64,000 nt of DNA from Methylobacterium sp. 10 (GCF_000519085.1 NZ_KI912577.1:2299331-2363330), one strand, 5' to 3'; positions 27,482 through 39,401 are shown, numbered from the stretch's first letter. Translations and numbers: made by a program. The notes: generated from the sequence alone by a model not told the origin.

Positions 27482-28834
27482 TTATCGATGCGGATCGCTC
27501 GGTGGCATGGCGCGGCACAATGCGAAGCCAATGACTCCGGCCGTCGCGATCACTGCCATGACGGCGGCGAGGCCGCCTGTCGCGAAGGCGAGCGCATTGA
27601 TGGTGACGCCGAGGCTACCCCCGAGGAATGTCCCGGCATTGACGAGGCCGGAGCTCAGCCCCGCACTCTGCGGAGGCAGGGCGGCTAGGGCGAGACGTGG
27701 TGCCGTGGCATAGGGGAGCGCAAGGCCCGCTCCGATGAGCAGAAGCCCGATGGCGAGTGGAACGAGCGCCTCGTCTTCGGCCGCCAGCGCGACGACTGGG
27801 CTCGCCCCGACGATGGCCAGCATCGCCACCATCATCGAGATGCGCGGACCGAAGCGACGCACCATCACCGGCGCGAAGAGCGAGACGGCGAGCAACCCGG
27901 TGCTCATCGGCAGTGTGGCGAGGCCGGCCTCTACCGGGGTGAGTGCCAGCCCTTCCGATCCCTGCAGATCGATGTTGAGGAACATCAGCAGGGGAAGAAT
28001 GCAGAACATGGCGACAGCACCGGTCGCGGTGGCGCGCAGGAAAGCAGGATGTGCGAGCACGTGGAAATCGACGAAGGGAGCGTCCCGGCGTCGCTCGGCC
28101 CTGACGAAGAGGACGAGGGATCCAATCGCGACGGCGGCGGGGACGAGACAGCGCGCGGGCGCTTCGAGCAGCCCCCGCACGCCTTGAAGTGCGACGATGG
28201 CGGCGACCATCAGGAGCGCCAGCAGAACAAATCCGACGTGGTCGAGGCGGGGAGGGGGGTTGCTCCCCGGAGGCGCCCGCAGCGGTGCCGAAAGAGCGAT
28301 GCCGATCGCGGCGCAGAGCATCACCGCGCCGTTCAGCCAGAAGATGTCACGCCATTTCAGAAGGTGGGTGAGTGCGCCCCCGATCAGCGGTCCCAGACTG
28401 AAGCCAAACATCAGGAACCCGGCCCAGGCTCCGATCGCTCCCACGCGCCCTTCGGCGGGTACCGCTCTGCCGACGAGGGTCAGCGTTCCAGGAACGGCGA
28501 AGGCGGCCGCCACGCCTTGAAGCGCCCGACCGACGAGGACCGAGGATGCCGAACCGGCAAGCGCGATGATGTAGGAGGACAGTGTGAAAAGAAGGAGTCC
28601 CGCAAGCGCGACGCGGCCGGCGCCCACCCGGTCGGCCATCTTGCCGCCGAGGATGATGAAAGCCGCCGAGGCAAGGAGATAGGCGTTCACCGCCCATTCC
28701 ACGTCGATTTCGCTGAGAGCGAGGTCTCTGCCCATCGTCGGTAGGGCGGCCATGATCGCGGTGCCATTGGCGCCGAGGCAGAGCATGCCGAGGCAGGACG
28801 CGACGACGACGCGGCCCCGCGCAGCCTCCTCCAC
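27482..28834 (-). CDS. MFS multidrug-type exporter
   Basis: A 450-residue inner-membrane major facilitator protein with hydrophobic segments throughout. The first helix region (LGANGTAIMAALPTMGRDLALSEIDVEWAVNAYLL) and GGKMADRVGAGRVALAG follow the pattern of the drug:proton antiporter-2 family (EmrB/QacA-like). GTG start at 28834. The esterase gene upstream ends 3 bases before it, so the two are translationally coupled. Substrate unknown; export of a product or substrate of the esterase is an inference. Confidence 0.82.
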   Translation of the reverse strand: MEEAARGRVVVASCLGMLCLGANGTAIMAALPTMGRDLALSEIDVEWAVNAYLLASAAFIILGGKMADRVGAGRVALAGLLLFTLSSYIIALAGSASSVLVGRALQGVAAAFAVPGTLTLVGRAVPAEGRVGAIGAWAGFLMFGFSLGPLIGGALTHLLKWRDIFWLNGAVMLCAAIGIALSAPLRAPPGSNPPPRLDHVGFVLLALLMVAAIVALQGVRGLLEAPARCLVPAAVAIGSLVLFVRAERRRDAPFVDFHVLAHPAFLRATATGAVAMFCILPLLMFLNIDLQGSEGLALTPVEAGLATLPMSTGLLAVSLFAPVMVRRFGPRISMMVAMLAIVGASPVVALAAEDEALVPLAIGLLLIGAGLALPYATAPRLALAALPPQSAGLSSGLVNAGTFLGGSLGVTINALAFATGGLAAVMAVIATAGVIGFALCRAMPPSDPHR

Positions 28835-28837
28835 TGA

Positions 28838-29725
28838 TCAGATCTCCAGATGCGCGCGGATGAAGGCGCCGGCGCTCGCCAGCGATTGCCGCCCTTCGGC
28901 AAGCTGCGGATAGAACATATGCCAGGCATGGATCATGTGCGGCCAGGCCTGAAGCGTCACTGCGATGTCCGCCGAGGCGGCTACTCCGGCGAGGCGAAGG
29001 GAATCGTCGAGGAGGGTCTCGGCGGTGCCGACCTGAATCAGCATCGGCGGCAAGCCTGTCAGATCCGCGTGGAGCGGTGAGATCAGCGGGGTCGCCGCGT
29101 CCTTCCCTGCGCAATAGGCCTCCGCGAGTTCCATTAGGTACTCCCGCTGGATCAGGGGATCGACACCCGCCTTGGTGTCCATGCTAGCGCCCGTCATCTC
29201 AAGATCGACCCAGGGCGACATCAGCCAAAGACAGCGCGGAAGCGGCAGGCAGGCATCACGCAGCGAGAGGGCCGTCGCTACGGCAAGCCCGCCGCCAGCG
29301 CTCTCCCCGGACAGGGCGATGTTTCCGGGGCTGACGCCCGAATCGAGGAGGAATCGGTAACCCGCCAGGGCATCATCGAGGGCCGCGGGAAACGGATGCT
29401 CGGGGGCGAGCCGGTAATCCAGGGCCAGCGTGCGCGCTCCGGCGGCGCGGCCCGTCTCGGCCATCATGTGCCGGTGACTGTTAAGCGAGCCGGACACGTA
29501 TCCGCCGCCATGCAGGAACAGGACGACGCGGGTTGGGTCCGCCTCCGGGCTCACGGTCCATTCGGCCGCCACCCCGCCGGCATCGACGGGCACGACCGTC
29601 ACATCGTGGGGGATGGGATAATGTGTGCCGAATCCGTCTAGCCGCTCACGGCGCTCTTCGAGATTCGAGGATCGGGGACTGGCCGCGAGGAGATCCCTGA
29701 TGGCATCGATCTCGGTCCCCGCCAT
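28838..29725 (-). CDS. Alpha/beta-hydrolase, hormone-sensitive-lipase family esterase
   Basis: A 295-residue esterase. The HSL motif LHGGGYVSGS, the nucleophile elbow SGESAGGGLA, the acid residue in VGTAETLLDDS and the histidine in MIHAWHMF are in the family order. There is no signal peptide. The ATG at 29725 has GGGAGAG 5 bases upstream; the frame is open to 29761. It pairs with the MFS gene and both lie between trpE and trpG. Confidence 0.85.
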   Translation of the reverse strand: MAGTEIDAIRDLLAASPRSSNLEERRERLDGFGTHYPIPHDVTVVPVDAGGVAAEWTVSPEADPTRVVLFLHGGGYVSGSLNSHRHMMAETGRAAGARTLALDYRLAPEHPFPAALDDALAGYRFLLDSGVSPGNIALSGESAGGGLAVATALSLRDACLPLPRCLWLMSPWVDLEMTGASMDTKAGVDPLIQREYLMELAEAYCAGKDAATPLISPLHADLTGLPPMLIQVGTAETLLDDSLRLAGVAASADIAVTLQAWPHMIHAWHMFYPQLAEGRQSLASAGAFIRAHLEI

Positions 29726-29823
29726 CACGCTCTCCCACCATTGAGACCTGCCGATGTACAACCGATTCGATGTCTATCGGCAATCGCGATACATGCTGCG
29801 CGTCGCTTTCTAGCGCGGAAAGA

Positions 29824-31344
29824 TTACTGCCCCCGCCGCGCCCGGCTGGCGAACATCACGGCGTCCTCGGCCGCGCGGAACAGGGCTTTCGCCTTGTTCA
29901 CGCATTCCTGCTGCTCGGAGGCCGGATCGGAATCGTAGACGATGCCGGCGCCAGCCTGAACATGCATCCGCCCGTCCTTCACGATGGCGGTACGCAGCAC
30001 GATGCAGGTGTCCATCTCGCCGCGCGCGCCGAAATAGCCGATGCAGCCGCCATAGGGGCCGCGCTTCTCGCGTTCCAGTTCGTCGATGATCTCCATCGCG
30101 CGGACCTTCGGCGCACCGGAGACGGTGCCCGCGGGAAACCCCGCCGAGAGGGCGTCGAGCGCGTCGTGGCTCGGGTCGAGATCGCCTTCGACATTCGAGA
30201 CGATGTGCATGACCTGGCTGTAATATTCGAGGAAGAACGACCCCGTCACGGTCACGCTGCCGATGCGCGAGACCCGGCCGACATCGTTGCGGCCAAGATC
30301 AAGCAGCATCAGGTGCTCGGAGCGTTCCTTCGGATCGGCCAGCAGTTCCTCGGCCAAGGCCTTGTCCTCGACCGGTGTGGCGCCGCGACGGCGGGTGCCG
30401 GCGATGGGGCGGATCGTGACGCGACCCTCCCGCACCCGAACCAGGATCTCGGGCGACGAGCACACGACCTGGAAATCCTCGAAGTCGAGGTAGCAAAGGA
30501 AAGGCGCCGGGTTGGTCCGCCGCAGGGAACGGTAGAGGGCGAAGGCCGGCAGCGTGAACGGCGCTTCGAAGCGCTGGGACAGCACGACCTGGAAGACGTC
30601 ACCGGCGACGATGTACTCCTTCGCCCGCGCGACCATGTCGAGATAGGCGCTAGGCGAGGTGTTCGAGATGGGCTCGGGATGGGCGATGGAGCGGGGGTCG
30701 ATCCGCGATTCCACCGGAAGCGGACCTTCCAGGACATCGGCCACCCGCTCGAGGCGGGCGAGGGCGCCTTCATAGGCCGAACGCGCTGGCACGCCCGCGC
30801 TCGGACGCACCGGGCCGACAACGGTGATGATGTCGCGCACGGCATCGAACACCACCATGACGCGCGGCCGGACCAGGATCGCGTCGGGAACGCAGAGGGG
30901 ATCCGGGTTCGACTGCCCGAGCCGCTCCATGGCCCGGACCATGTCGTAGCCGAGATAGCCGAAGAGGCCCGCCGCCATGGGCGGAAGCTCGGTGCGGTCA
31001 TCGTCTCCGATGGCGCTCTCGGCGATGAGAGACCGGAGACTTGACAGCGGCGAGGCTTCGTCGGGCGCGAACGCCGACAGGTCGCAGCCCCGCGCGATCT
31101 CCGGCCGGCCGTCGCGGCAGCGCCAGGCGAGGTCGGGGTCGAGGCCGATCATTGAGTAGCGGCCGCGCACCGCACCGCCCTCGACGGATTCGAGGAGGAA
31201 GGCTGGACCGGCATGGACCGCACGCAGCTTGAGGAAGGCCGCGACCGGCGTTTCCAGATCGGCCACCAGGGTCAGGTTGAGGAGGGTCGGCCGCCCTGCC
31301 TCGTAGGCCTCCGCGAAGGCGGCGTAATCCGGCTCCTGAAACAT
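29824..31344 (-). CDS. trpE: Anthranilate synthase component I
   Basis: Converts chorismate to anthranilate with TrpG. The 506-residue protein has the N-terminal feedback-site region (LLESVEGG, RYSMIG) and the chorismate-binding domain: YIVAGDVFQVVLSQRF, IRPIAGTRRRG, HLMLLDLGRNDVGR, GTVSGAPKVRAMEII, and GAGIVYDSDPASEQQEC. The ATG at 31344 lies 7 bases after the ppiD stop, so it is probably transcribed with ppiD and has no leader-peptide attenuator of its own visible here. Confidence 0.97.
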   Translation of the reverse strand: MFQEPDYAAFAEAYEAGRPTLLNLTLVADLETPVAAFLKLRAVHAGPAFLLESVEGGAVRGRYSMIGLDPDLAWRCRDGRPEIARGCDLSAFAPDEASPLSSLRSLIAESAIGDDDRTELPPMAAGLFGYLGYDMVRAMERLGQSNPDPLCVPDAILVRPRVMVVFDAVRDIITVVGPVRPSAGVPARSAYEGALARLERVADVLEGPLPVESRIDPRSIAHPEPISNTSPSAYLDMVARAKEYIVAGDVFQVVLSQRFEAPFTLPAFALYRSLRRTNPAPFLCYLDFEDFQVVCSSPEILVRVREGRVTIRPIAGTRRRGATPVEDKALAEELLADPKERSEHLMLLDLGRNDVGRVSRIGSVTVTGSFFLEYYSQVMHIVSNVEGDLDPSHDALDALSAGFPAGTVSGAPKVRAMEIIDELEREKRGPYGGCIGYFGARGEMDTCIVLRTAIVKDGRMHVQAGAGIVYDSDPASEQQECVNKAKALFRAAEDAVMFASRARRGQ

Positions 31345-31351
31345 GGTCGGT

Positions 31352-33253
31352 TCAGTACTCGCCGCCGATCGCGCGCCGGAACGCCGTCTGGTTGACGGTG
31401 ATCCCCACGCTCTTCTGAACGTCGGCGATGTATTCGCCGAGGATGTCGTCGATGAGGGTCGCCTGGAACCGCTTGGAGATCGCCTCGTCCGAGGGGCTGG
31501 CGGGCACGAAGGCGGGCATCGTCGCCGCCGTGACCTTGGCCACAACGCGAGACTCGCCGGATTCAACCGACACAGCCTTGTCCACCGGGACGGCGAAGAG
31601 GCGGTTGACCACGTCGGCCGAGAGGCCGTCCTTGGCCTGGCTGCGGGCGATGTCCGTCGAGGTCTGCACCTGCACGCCGACTTCCGTCGCCAGCGTGTCG
31701 ATGGCCTCGCCCTTGTCCAAGCGCTCGGTGAGGCTGCGGGCCTTCTCCGACAGGCGCTTGGCCACCTCTGCGGCGCGCCATTGCGCGACGGCCTGGTCGC
31801 GCACCTGGTCGAGGGGCTTGTCATGGGCGTGGTCGATGCCGGTGACGTCGACCCAGAGGTAGCCGCCCGACTTCAGGCGAAGCGCCTCGGTGTCGCTCCC
31901 GATCTCGGAGCGGAACACGATCGGCAGCGTCGTGTCGCGATCCGGGATGGAATCTATGAGCTTGCCCGACGGGTCGAGCCCCTGGGCGCTCACTGCCGGC
32001 ACCGTCACGAGGGTGAGGCCCCGCTCCTTGGCGATCTCGGCCAGCGGCTTGCTGTTGGCGCGCTCGTCCTCGATCATGTCGTGGTCCTTCTCGACGGCGG
32101 TCTTGGCGCGTTCAAGGGCGATCGTCTTACGGATCTCCGGCGCCACGTCGGCAAGGGGCTTGCGCGTCTCGGGCTCGATGGCGGTGACGCGGAGAAGCAC
32201 GGTGCCGAAGCGACCCTTGACCGGGACGCTCACATTGTTCTGAGCAAGCGAGAACGCGGCATCTGCTACGGCCGGATCGAACAGCTCGGCCTTCGTCAGG
32301 TTCCCCAGGGAGAGTTCCTTCGCATCGACACCGCGCGCGACCGCGACGGCCTCGAACGGCTTCTCGCCGGATTCGATCTCCTTGCGCGCGGCTTCGGCGG
32401 AGGCCTCGTCGGGGAACACGATCTGCTGGATCGTACGCCGCTCCGGTGTGCCGTATTGCGCCTTGGCGAGGTCGTAGCGCTTCTGCACGTCCTCGTCCGT
32501 GACCGCGTCTGGCTTGGCCATCGCCTGCGGATCGAGGGCGAGGAGGGTCACGGCCCGGTAGTCCGGCGCGCGGAACGCGCTCTTGTTCTCGTCGTAGAAG
32601 GTCTTCACCTCCTCGTCGGTCGGTGCGGGAATGTCACCCGCCACGGAAGGGGGCAGCATCAGGAAAGACGCCGCGCGGCGCTCGGTGGTGTAGCGATGCA
32701 CGGCCTCGCGCAGGGCGGCGGGGACGTGGATGTCCGCGGCCACGGCCTCGGCGATCTGGAGCCGTCCGGCGGCGGCGCGCTGGTCGCGCACGAACATCGC
32801 CTCGTTGATCCCGGCGCGCTGCAGCGTCTGGAAGAAGAGCGTCTGGTCGAAGGAGCCGTTGGCCCCCTTGAAGGTCGGCTCTTCCTGAATCGCGCGCAGC
32901 ACCGCCGAATCGGGGATCACGAGACCGAGGTCCTTGGCCTGCTGGTCGAGGGAGGCCTCGCTGATCAGCTGCGAGAGAACCTGCCGGTCGAGACCGAGGC
33001 CCCTGGCCTGATCGGGTGTCAGGCTGCGCTGCAACTGGCTCTGATAACGCTGCAGCTGCAGCTGATAGGCCGAACGCACCGCCTCCGAGGTGATCTGCGT
33101 CTTGCCCACCGTGGCCACGGTCGTCGCGGAGTTCGAGCGGAAGAAATCTTCCACGCCGAAGATCGCGACGCCGGCGATGAGGAAGGTGAAGACCACCGTG
33201 AGAATGATCTTGCCGAGCCAATGCTGGCTCGCACTACGCATGTTCTGCAGCAT
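31352..33253 (-). CDS. ppiD: Membrane-anchored periplasmic peptidyl-prolyl isomerase (PpiD/SurA type)
   Basis: Chaperone-like folding factor of the periplasm, 633 residues. It has one N-terminal anchor helix ([20 protein letters not shown], about residues 15-34), a SurA-N-like helical part with [15 protein letters not shown], and a parvulin region around residues 225-340 ([22 protein letters not shown]). The ATG at 33253 starts [12 protein letters not shown], a phrase typical of alphaproteobacterial members. The parvulin catalytic residues are not all recognisable, so isomerase activity is uncertain. Divergent from tpiA; upstream of trpE. Confidence 0.9.
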   Translation of the reverse strand: MLQNMRSASQHWLGKIILTVVFTFLIAGVAIFGVEDFFRSNSATTVATVGKTQITSEAVRSAYQLQLQRYQSQLQRSLTPDQARGLGLDRQVLSQLISEASLDQQAKDLGLVIPDSAVLRAIQEEPTFKGANGSFDQTLFFQTLQRAGINEAMFVRDQRAAAGRLQIAEAVAADIHVPAALREAVHRYTTERRAASFLMLPPSVAGDIPAPTDEEVKTFYDENKSAFRAPDYRAVTLLALDPQAMAKPDAVTDEDVQKRYDLAKAQYGTPERRTIQQIVFPDEASAEAARKEIESGEKPFEAVAVARGVDAKELSLGNLTKAELFDPAVADAAFSLAQNNVSVPVKGRFGTVLLRVTAIEPETRKPLADVAPEIRKTIALERAKTAVEKDHDMIEDERANSKPLAEIAKERGLTLVTVPAVSAQGLDPSGKLIDSIPDRDTTLPIVFRSEIGSDTEALRLKSGGYLWVDVTGIDHAHDKPLDQVRDQAVAQWRAAEVAKRLSEKARSLTERLDKGEAIDTLATEVGVQVQTSTDIARSQAKDGLSADVVNRLFAVPVDKAVSVESGESRVVAKVTAATMPAFVPASPSDEAISKRFQATLIDDILGEYIADVQKSVGITVNQTAFRRAIGGEY

Positions 33254-33447
33254 CGGAACGTTCGAAAATCCGTCGTGATGGCGTGCCGGGGCACGGCTCC
33301 AAGCCGCCCGCGATAGACCATCCGCTCGCCTCAGCAAAGGCCGGGGCAATCCACGAGCCCATGTTTGCGCCGGCAAGTCGGCTCTGTTACGGCCCCGCTC
33401 ACGATCCGGTGAAGCCGGACCAGCATCATCTGAGCGCGAGGGATACG

Positions 33448-34209
33448 ATGTCGAAGTCGGGACGGCGGCCGCTGATCGCCGGCAACTGGAAGATGAACGG
33501 CCTGCGCAGTTCGGTTCCGGTGGTCGAGGCCATCCGCGACGGGCTCTCGCCCGAACTCACCTCTCGGATCGACGTCCTCATCTGCCCGCCCTCTACACTG
33601 ATTTCCTCCTGCGTGGCGGCCGTCTACGGATCGGCCGTTTCTATCGGCGGCCAGAACCTGCACGCCAAGGCCAGCGGCGCCTTCACCGGCAGCATCTCCG
33701 CCGAGATGCTGGCCGATCTCGGCGCGAGCTACGTCATCGTCGGCCATTCGGAGCGCCGCGCCTATCACCACGAGACCGATGACGGCGTTCATGCCAAGGC
33801 TCTGGGCGCCCGCCGCGCTGGCCTCTGCGGCATCATCTGCGTCGGCGAGACGCAGGAAGAGCGAGAAGAGGGCCGCGCCCTCGACATCGTCAGGGCGCAG
33901 CTCGCCATCGGCGTGCCGAAAGGTGCCAAGGCCTCCGATACGGTCATCGCCTACGAGCCGGTCTGGGCGATCGGTACCGGCCTGACCCCGACGCCTTCCG
34001 ACATCGCCGAGGTCCATGCCTCGCTTCGCGAAATGCTCGGCCAGCTCATCGGGGCGGAGGCCGCAAAGGTGCGCATCCTCTACGGTGGCTCGGTGAAGCC
34101 CGGCAACGCCCGCGAATTGATGTCGGTGGAGAATGTCGACGGGGCCCTGGTGGGCGGCGCGAGTCTCGTCGCCTCCGACTTCCTGGGAATAGCCACCGCT
34201 TACGCCTGA
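33448..34209 (+). CDS. tpiA: Triosephosphate isomerase
   Basis: Interconverts dihydroxyacetone phosphate and glyceraldehyde 3-phosphate. The 253-residue TIM barrel has AGNWKMNG with the catalytic lysine, IVGHSERR with the catalytic histidine, [11 protein letters not shown] with the catalytic glutamate, and the phosphate-binding [11 protein letters not shown]. The ATG at 33448 has GAGGGA upstream. It is the first gene of a plus-strand run with secG and pyrG, an order seen in many Rhizobiales. Confidence 0.97.
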   Translation: MSKSGRRPLIAGNWKMNGLRSSVPVVEAIRDGLSPELTSRIDVLICPPSTLISSCVAAVYGSAVSIGGQNLHAKASGAFTGSISAEMLADLGASYVIVGHSERRAYHHETDDGVHAKALGARRAGLCGIICVGETQEEREEGRALDIVRAQLAIGVPKGAKASDTVIAYEPVWAIGTGLTPTPSDIAEVHASLREMLGQLIGAEAAKVRILYGGSVKPGNARELMSVENVDGALVGGASLVASDFLGIATAYA

Positions 34210-34364
34210 GGCGATTCTCCTCTCATGAACGCCATGCAGGATTTGGCGCGGGACACCATCTCGTGTAGGAGCCTGCCCTTCGCGGACGTTCCTCGACGGG
34301 CCCCATCGGGCGCCGGATGCGCCCTTACGTGGTTCACGGACCAGGAACATCGGACTGATACGAC

Positions 34365-34733
34365 ATGAATGCCGTCCTGATCTCCATTCACCTCATCGTG
34401 GTTCTCTCCCTCATCGCCGTGGTCCTGCTGCAGCGCTCCGAAGGCGGACTCGGGCTCGGCGGTGGCAGCAGCGGCGGTGGCGTGTCGGGCTTCATGACCG
34501 GACGCGGACAGGCCAACGCGCTGACGCGGGCCACGGCGATCCTGGCGGCCCTGTTCTTCACCACCAGCATGACGCTTGCGGTCATTTCCCATCGCAGCGC
34601 CGCGCCGAAGTCGATCCTCGACGGAGTCGCGACGACGCAGCCGGTGGCGCCCAACGGCAACCTGCTCGAGACCCTTCGTCCGGGACAGGGCGCGGCCCAG
34701 CCCGCCACCCCCGAGGCGCCTCAGTCGCGCTGA
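34365..34733 (+). CDS. secG: Preprotein translocase subunit SecG
   Basis: Small inner-membrane subunit of the Sec translocon, 122 residues. Two membrane helices (about 4-22 and 52-74) flank the family loop LLQRSEGGLGLGGGSSGGG. The C-terminal 45 residues are a proline- and alanine-rich tail, as in other alphaproteobacteria. It lies between tpiA and pyrG. Confidence 0.95.
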   Translation: MNAVLISIHLIVVLSLIAVVLLQRSEGGLGLGGGSSGGGVSGFMTGRGQANALTRATAILAALFFTTSMTLAVISHRSAAPKSILDGVATTQPVAPNGNLLETLRPGQGAAQPATPEAPQSR

Positions 34734-36521
<1,788 letters not shown>

Positions 36522-36537
36522 GCGCGGGACGGGCGCC

Positions 36538-36936
36538 ATGGTCTCGATCTCGGGTCTGCCCGCCTTCATCGCCTATGTGGCGGCGGCCTTCGGCCTCGTG
36601 GCGGTCTATCTCGCGGTCTACCTGTCGGCGACGTCCCATCGCGAGATCGCGCTGATCCGCGCGAACAACGCCTCGGCCGCCATCGCGCTCGGCGGAAGCC
36701 TCATCGGCTACACGCTGCCGCTCTCGGTGGCGATCTACAATGCGCAATCGATCCTCGACTGCATCGTCTGGGGGCTGGTCGCCCTCATCGTGCAGATCCT
36801 GGTCTATTTCGTCGTTCGGCTGATCCTGCCGGACCTGTCTCAGCGCATCGAGGGCGGGGAGATGGCGGCGTCCATCCTGCTCGCCGCGTCGTCCCTGGCG
36901 GGCGGCATCGTCAACGCCGCATCCATGACCTACTGA
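36538..36936 (+). CDS. DUF350 membrane protein (YjfL-like)
   Basis: A 132-residue protein with four predicted membrane helices in two similar halves, the DUF350 pattern (IALIRANNASAAIALGGSLIGYTLPL and later EGGEMAASILLAASSLAGGIVNAASM). It starts 16 bases after pyrG. Two genes on, DUF1190 and a GspS-like ATP-grasp gene follow. In E. coli the same three families sit together as yjfL-yjfM-yjfC. The biochemical role is not known. Confidence 0.85.
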   Translation: MVSISGLPAFIAYVAAAFGLVAVYLAVYLSATSHREIALIRANNASAAIALGGSLIGYTLPLSVAIYNAQSILDCIVWGLVALIVQILVYFVVRLILPDLSQRIEGGEMAASILLAASSLAGGIVNAASMTY

Positions 36937-36943
36937 GCCGGCG

Positions 36944-36972
36944 ACCGGCGAATTTTTCCGCCGCCGGTTTCA
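36944..36972 (+). terminator. Possible weak terminator after the DUF350 gene
   Basis: ACCGGCG (36944-36950) pairs with CGCCGGT (36962-36968) and TTTC follows. It lies directly after the stop. The stem is short and the T-run is poor. Confidence 0.35.
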
Positions 36973-37056
36973 AACGGTCAAGCTCGATCTTACATTCGGG
37001 TCCAGGCGGCATCGTGCCGTGAGGGAGCAGGTCGTCGGAAGGCGGCCCATACCGGG

Positions 37057-37695
37057 ATGCCATCCGAGACCAGATCACCGACACCCGTCAAGCCGCCGCG
37101 CCTCATGCGCTCGCAGACGGTCACCCTCGTCATGCTGGCGGGAGCGGGCGCAGCCGCCTTCGGTCTGGCAAGGATCGATCCGTCGCAGAACGAGGAAGAT
37201 GTGCTCGTCTACCCGAATGCGGAGGCTTGTATAGCCGGACGCATTCGGACGGACGCGGATTGCCGGGAGGAGTATCTCACCGCCCGCGCGAGCTATCCCG
37301 GAGCTGCACCGCTCTACGCGACGATGATCGATTGCGAGGCACATCACGGTGCGTCCCACTGCCTGCCTGGGGACGGCATCGTCCTGAGTGCGACCGGGCG
37401 CTTCGTCCCGAGGATGGCCGGCTACGTCATCGGCAGGCGGGCGGATCAAGGACTCACGCCCCAGCCGATCTTCGACCATGCGCCGAAGTCCGCGAGTGCG
37501 GTCAGCGCCGGCTACTCGGGTGGCGCGGGCTATTGCACGGGTTGGGGCGGACGGATCACCACGTCTTCGGGCGGTGCGTCCTCCACTGCGCGGGTCGCCT
37601 CGTCGGCGGTGCGCCAAGTCGCATACGGTGGCTTTGGAAGCACCGGCCGTTCGTTCTCGTCGCATGGCTTTTCGAGCCATGGAAGCGGTGGCTGA
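37057..37695 (+). CDS. DUF1190 protein (YgiB/YjfM-like)
   Basis: A 212-residue protein with a short polar N-terminus and one hydrophobic segment (VTLVMLAGAGAAAFGLA), probably a membrane anchor facing the periplasm. The core DVLVYPNAEACIAGRIRTDADCREEYLTA and the Gly/Ser-rich tail rich in SSHGF repeats match the YgiB family layout. The stop overlaps the ATG of the GspS-like gene (TGATG), so the pair is coupled as ygiB-ygiC and yjfM-yjfC are in E. coli. Confidence 0.85.
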   Translation: MPSETRSPTPVKPPRLMRSQTVTLVMLAGAGAAAFGLARIDPSQNEEDVLVYPNAEACIAGRIRTDADCREEYLTARASYPGAAPLYATMIDCEAHHGASHCLPGDGIVLSATGRFVPRMAGYVIGRRADQGLTPQPIFDHAPKSASAVSAGYSGGAGYCTGWGGRITTSSGGASSTARVASSAVRQVAYGGFGSTGRSFSSHGFSSHGSGG

Positions 37696-38864
37696 TGCGG
37701 CGCGTGGCCATCGGCGAACGACCGGATTGGCGAGACACCGCCCGTCGGCATGGTTTCACCTTCCACACCCTCGATGGCGCGGCGTACTGGTCCGAGAGCC
37801 ACGCCTACGCCTTCACGCTCGCCGAGATCGAGAACGATCTCGAAGGGCCGAGCGCGGAGATCCACGCCCTGTGCCTCGCCTTCGTCGGGGATGCCGTCGA
37901 GGACGAGCGGATCCTGGCCTCCCTCGACATTCCCCTCCATGCCCGGGATGGGATCCGAGCGAGTTGGAAACGGGGAGACCCCTCCCTCTACGGGCGCCTC
38001 GACTTCTCCTATGGCGGGGCATCCGCCGGGCCGGCCAAGCTTCTCGAATACAATGCCGACACGCCCACCGCCCTCTATGAATCCGGCGTGTTTCAATGGC
38101 TCTGGCTGGAAGAGGGGCTGCGAACCGGCATGCTGCCCGAGGCGGCCGACCAGTTCAACTCCCTCCACGAGAAGCTGGTGGCCCGCTTCCGCGCGCTTCG
38201 CGGTGATGGCGCGCTGGCCTTCACCGCCTATGCCGATGCGCCCGAGGACAGGGGCACGGTGGCCTATCTCGAAGATTGTGCGCGCCAAGCGGGGCTCGCG
38301 ACCTGTTTCCTCGACCTCGCCGATATCGGACGGGACGAGGACGGACGCTTCGTCGACCGGGTCCATGCGCCGATCCCGCAGCTGTTCAAGCTCTACCCCT
38401 GGGAATGGGCGTTTACGGATGCCTTCGGCGAGGGGCTCGGCGCGACGACGACCCGCTTTCTTGAACCACCTTGGAAGGCCATCCTGTCGAACAAGGGATT
38501 GCTCGCGCATCTCCACGCCCGCGAACCCGGTCACCCGAACCTGCTGCCGGCTTTCTTCGAGGACGATCCGCGAAAGGCTTCGCTCGGAACGTCCTTCGTC
38601 AAGAAACCCCTGGTCTCGCGGGAAGGCGCCAACATCCTCATGGTACGCGACGGTGCCGTCCTGGCGCAGGATCACGGCCCTTACGGCGGCGGCCGGCATA
38701 TCCGCCAGGCGCTGGCCGAGCTGCCGGACTTCGAAGGCCGCCGGCCCGTCATCGGCTCGTGGATAGTAGGGGACGAGGCGGCGGGCCTTTGCATCCGAGA
38801 AAGCGCGGTCCCGATCACCGGCAACGCCGCCCTGTTCGTCCCTCATTTCATCGAGCCCGCCTGA
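37695..38864 (+). CDS. Glutathionylspermidine synthase-like ATP-grasp ligase (YgiC/YjfC)
   Basis: A 389-residue protein of the GspS synthetase (ATP-grasp) family. Recognisable parts are KLLEYNADTPTALYESG near residue 115, KLYPWEWAFTDAFG, ILSNKGLLAHLHAREPGHPNLLPAFF, and FVKKPLVSREGANI near the nucleotide site, ending GLCIRESAVPITGN. It lacks the amidase domain of E. coli Gsp. It may join a peptide or polyamine by an amide bond; the natural substrate of YgiC-type proteins is unknown. Confidence 0.88.
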   Translation: MRRVAIGERPDWRDTARRHGFTFHTLDGAAYWSESHAYAFTLAEIENDLEGPSAEIHALCLAFVGDAVEDERILASLDIPLHARDGIRASWKRGDPSLYGRLDFSYGGASAGPAKLLEYNADTPTALYESGVFQWLWLEEGLRTGMLPEAADQFNSLHEKLVARFRALRGDGALAFTAYADAPEDRGTVAYLEDCARQAGLATCFLDLADIGRDEDGRFVDRVHAPIPQLFKLYPWEWAFTDAFGEGLGATTTRFLEPPWKAILSNKGLLAHLHAREPGHPNLLPAFFEDDPRKASLGTSFVKKPLVSREGANILMVRDGAVLAQDHGPYGGGRHIRQALAELPDFEGRRPVIGSWIVGDEAAGLCIRESAVPITGNAALFVPHFIEPA

Positions 38865-38917
38865 AGAGCGGCATCCCGCCGCTTTCAAAACGGCGGCATT
38901 GGCCTATCCTGGGCCGC

Positions 38918-39370
38918 GTGACCGAGATCCTGTTCTACCATCTCCAGCAGCAGCCCCTCGAAAAGGTTCTGCCGAACCTCGTCGAGCGATCGTTGGAGCG
39001 CCAATGGCGCGCGGCGATCCAGGTATCGGGAGAGGAGCGGCTGCAGGCCCTCGACGATCATCTCTGGACCTATAGCGACGACAGCTTCCTGCCGCACGGG
39101 ACGGACCGTGACCCGCAAGTGGCGAGCCAGCCCGTCGTGCTGACCCTGCAGGACGGCAATCTCAACGGCGCCGCCATCCGTTTTCTCGTGGACGGCGCGC
39201 CGCTGCCGCCCGACGCTTCGGAGTATCAGCGTATCTGTGTCCTGTTCGACGGCAACGATCAGGACGCGCTGCTCGGTGCGCGGGCGCAGTGGAAGCAGGC
39301 GAAGGAAGCAGGCCATACCATCGCCTACTGGCAGCAGGACGAATCCGGCCGCTGGCAGAAAAAGGCGTGA
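38918..39370 (+). CDS. holC: DNA polymerase III chi subunit
   Basis: Clamp-loader accessory protein that contacts SSB. The 150-residue product starts at GTG 38918 with VTEILFYHLQQQPLEKVLPNLVERSLERQWRAAI. The motif LWTYSDDSFLPHG, then QPVVLT and a C-terminal AGHTIAYWQQDESGRW are typical of alphaproteobacterial HolC. The frame is open upstream into the GspS-like gene, so the GTG is chosen by homology to the family start. Confidence 0.92.
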   Translation: MTEILFYHLQQQPLEKVLPNLVERSLERQWRAAIQVSGEERLQALDDHLWTYSDDSFLPHGTDRDPQVASQPVVLTLQDGNLNGAAIRFLVDGAPLPPDASEYQRICVLFDGNDQDALLGARAQWKQAKEAGHTIAYWQQDESGRWQKKA

Positions 39371-39401
39371 CCGCGTCGCCTATCACCGCAAAGGGAGCCG
39401 C

